Of a stretch of 9,732 nucleotides of DNA, positions 8,579-9,732 are shown one piece after another. Origin of the DNA: Bacteroides sp. (GTDB lineage Bacteria > Bacteroidota > Bacteroidia > Bacteroidales > Bacteroidaceae); assembly GCA_021204375.1 (NCBI GenBank), contig JAJPZL010000411.1:1-9732 (forward strand), read 5' to 3'. The notes under the pieces were generated by a model. The model made no database searches, was not told the DNA's origin, and saw nothing but the letters and a program-made list of their open reading frames with translations. Made by a program: the position numbers and the translations under genes. Numbering within the stretch: the first letter of the stretch is position 1; every line of letters begins with the position of its first letter.

Positions 8579-8699
8579 TGCGGAACCGGATAGGGAACTT
8601 CGCCAAAAGATTTATCCGTGTTCCTGAAATTAATACTCTGTGTTGATTTCTTTAGAGTACCGGTCTGGATTTACTAATTATAGACCGGTACTCTTTTTT
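8579..8699 (+). ncRNA. Candidate cis-antisense small RNA over the susC 5' leader
   Basis: The plus-strand terminator at 8654-8699 has no protein gene to serve, but a Bacteroidetes -7 box (TATCTTTG, 8565-8572) sits about 80 bases before it. A transcript starting near 8579 would be roughly 120 nt. It would be fully complementary to the 5' leader of susC, beginning about 14 bases upstream of the susC start codon. A 6-bp pair, CGGATA (8587-8592) with TATCCG (8613-8618), could form a 5' stem-loop. The layout (anti-sigma gene, short antisense RNA, SusC gene) matches the DonS-type repressor RNAs reported for ECF-sigma-controlled Bacteroides PULs. Expression is not shown; the ends are estimates. Confidence 0.45.
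8654..8699 (+). terminator. Intrinsic terminator on the plus strand, opposite the susC leader
   Basis: A perfect 13-bp stem pairs AGAGTACCGGTCT (8654-8666) with AGACCGGTACTCT (8682-8694) around a 15-base AT-rich loop, followed by six T's (8694-8699). The T-run lies on the plus-strand 3' side only, so it would end transcripts running against the PUL, not the fecR-susC mRNA. In the PUL direction the stem is preceded by A's and followed by TAAAGAAA, which should not terminate. No plus-strand protein gene lies upstream within reach, implying a non-coding transcript. Confidence 0.75.
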
Positions 8700-8758
8700 C
8701 TTAATTCTCTTAACATACTTGTGTTTTCGCTGTATTAAACCGGATTACTTCATAGGCA

Positions 8759-9691
8759 TTATTCTTTAATTGTTAGGATGGATTGTTGTTCGTTTCTCTC
8801 GTATGTAAAGTCGACATCTTCTTTTAATACCTGCAGGGCATAACTGATCCCGTCTGAGAGGCGGAACTTCCCGGAATAGTGATACTCCTTGACCCGTTCA
8901 TTCCGGATGTGGATCTCATACCCATAGTGCTTTTCGAACTTCTTCATGATCTCTTCGAAAGAGGCATCGGTAAAACAGATAAGCCCTTCCCGCCAGCTAT
9001 ACTCCTCAAAATCAGTGATCTTTTTCAGCACCGGTTCGGCTTCTCCCTCAATGACCACCATCTGGCCGGGTTTCAGAAGCATACTCTCTTCCCCGGAGGT
9101 GATCTGCAAAGAACCCTCTATAAGAGAGGTGATGAAAGAGTTCGATGAAGAGTAGGCCTCCACATTAAAACTGGTACCCAGTACTTCTATCTTTCCCTGC
9201 GGAGTCTCTACTACAAAGGGCTTTTTCTTATCTTTCTTTACTTCAAAATAGGCTTCCCCGTCCAGTATCATATGGCGTATTTTACCGGAGAAGGAGGGAT
9301 TGTAGCGTAAAGTGGTCTGTGAATTCAGCCATACGGCAGAACCATCGGTCAGAGCCAGGCTGATGCGCTGGCCGGGAGGTACCGTGATCTCCTGCCATGC
9401 AGGTGTAGCTGTAGTATCTACATATAAATAAGTAGTGAAACATCCCAGTGTAAAAACGATCAGTGCGATGGCTGCATATTTCAGGAAAGTATTTATATAG
9501 AGCTGACGCCTGTTAACGGAGGGTAGCGCAGGCAAATCATGCAATAAATGGATCGCATCATACATGTGCCAGTATTTAAGAAAAGTATTTTTATTCTCTT
9601 CGGAGGCATCTACCCATTGCATTAATTCCTCTTCTTCCTGTGGAGGTAGCTGGCGGGCAAAGTATTGAATAAATCGGGATATGTTTTTCAT
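8759..9691 (-). CDS. FecR-family anti-sigma factor (DUF4974 C-terminus)
   Basis: A 310-residue inner-membrane anti-sigma factor, the usual length for Bacteroidetes FecR proteins. Residues 1-65 form the cytoplasmic sigma-binding part, including the PQEEEELMQWVDASEENK stretch typical of these N-termini. One membrane helix spans about 72-91 (AAIALIVFTLGCFTTYLYV). The periplasmic FecR domain covers about 103-196, with the recognisable VPPGQRISLALTDGSAVWLN, DGEAYFEV and VLGTSFNVEAY motifs. The C-terminal DUF4974 domain covers about 235-308 (CFTDASFEEIMKKFEKHYG). In this family the periplasmic part senses the STN domain of the cognate SusC transporter and releases an ECF sigma factor. The sigma gene is not in the window and is inferred to lie just upstream. 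The ATG at 9691 is chosen because the family N-terminus begins there. This is the only gene in the window without an interruption; it ends in TAA, 193 bases before susC. Confidence 0.95.
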   Translation of the reverse strand: MKNISRFIQYFARQLPPQEEEELMQWVDASEENKNTFLKYWHMYDAIHLLHDLPALPSVNRRQLYINTFLKYAAIALIVFTLGCFTTYLYVDTTATPAWQEITVPPGQRISLALTDGSAVWLNSQTTLRYNPSFSGKIRHMILDGEAYFEVKKDKKKPFVVETPQGKIEVLGTSFNVEAYSSSNSFITSLIEGSLQITSGEESMLLKPGQMVVIEGEAEPVLKKITDFEEYSWREGLICFTDASFEEIMKKFEKHYGYEIHIRNERVKEYHYSGKFRLSDGISYALQVLKEDVDFTYERNEQQSILTIKE

Positions 9692-9732
9692 ATATCGTTC
9701 CTGGCCTTATTTAATTGTATAACTCATAACTC

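Noticed and set aside
8428..8646. Plus-strand open frame of 72 codons ahead of the plus-strand terminator
   Set aside because: It begins antisense within the susC coding region, has no family features, and its start precedes the best promoter-like box. A non-coding antisense RNA explains the terminator better.
9692..9732. Short direct repeat GAGTTAT (minus strand) at the right edge as a regulatory site or end of the sigma gene
   Set aside because: Only 41 bases are visible upstream of fecR, which is too little to assign a function or reading frame.

Overview
The window looks like Bacteroidales DNA (Bacteroides, Parabacteroides, Dysgonomonas or a relative). It carries a polysaccharide utilization locus (PUL) with every gene on the minus strand, so transcription runs from the right edge to the left. 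In transcription order: a FecR-type anti-sigma factor (9691-8759); a SusC-like TonB-dependent transporter with an STN signalling domain (8565-5032); its SusD-like lipoprotein partner (4995-3182); a secreted GH31 glycosidase (3133-699); and the 5' part of a secreted alpha/beta-hydrolase esterase (from 618 or 649, running off the left edge). The ECF sigma factor expected beside a FecR gene would lie just beyond the right edge.

As a system, SusCD would import an oligosaccharide. The periplasmic STN domain of SusC would signal occupancy to FecR, which would release the ECF sigma factor and raise PUL transcription. GH31 (and possibly the esterase) would trim glycosyl and ester decorations. The substrate cannot be named from this sequence.

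The striking point is that four of the five genes are interrupted although their protein families remain clearly recognisable on both sides of each break. I find five in-frame stop codons (SusC TAG; SusD TGA; GH31 TAG, TGA and TAA) and three apparent single-base deletions (SusD, GH31, esterase). Only fecR is open throughout. All four visible natural stop codons are TAA, but the internal stops include all three types and are rare, so genetic-code reassignment is a poor explanation. Either this is a recently decaying PUL or the consensus sequence contains errors; the sequence alone does not decide.

Non-coding structure is also present. Between fecR and susC, the plus strand has a perfect 13-bp stem followed by six T's, a good intrinsic terminator pointing away from susC, with a TAnnTTTG box about 80 bases before it. 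This suggests a cis-antisense small RNA over the susC leader, like the DonS-type RNAs described for ECF-controlled Bacteroides PULs. A long inverted repeat with a nested stem-loop separates GH31 from the esterase, and a small hairpin sits between susC and susD. No tRNA, rRNA, CRISPR array, insertion sequence or integrase was seen, and no gene-free stretch exceeds 300 bases.
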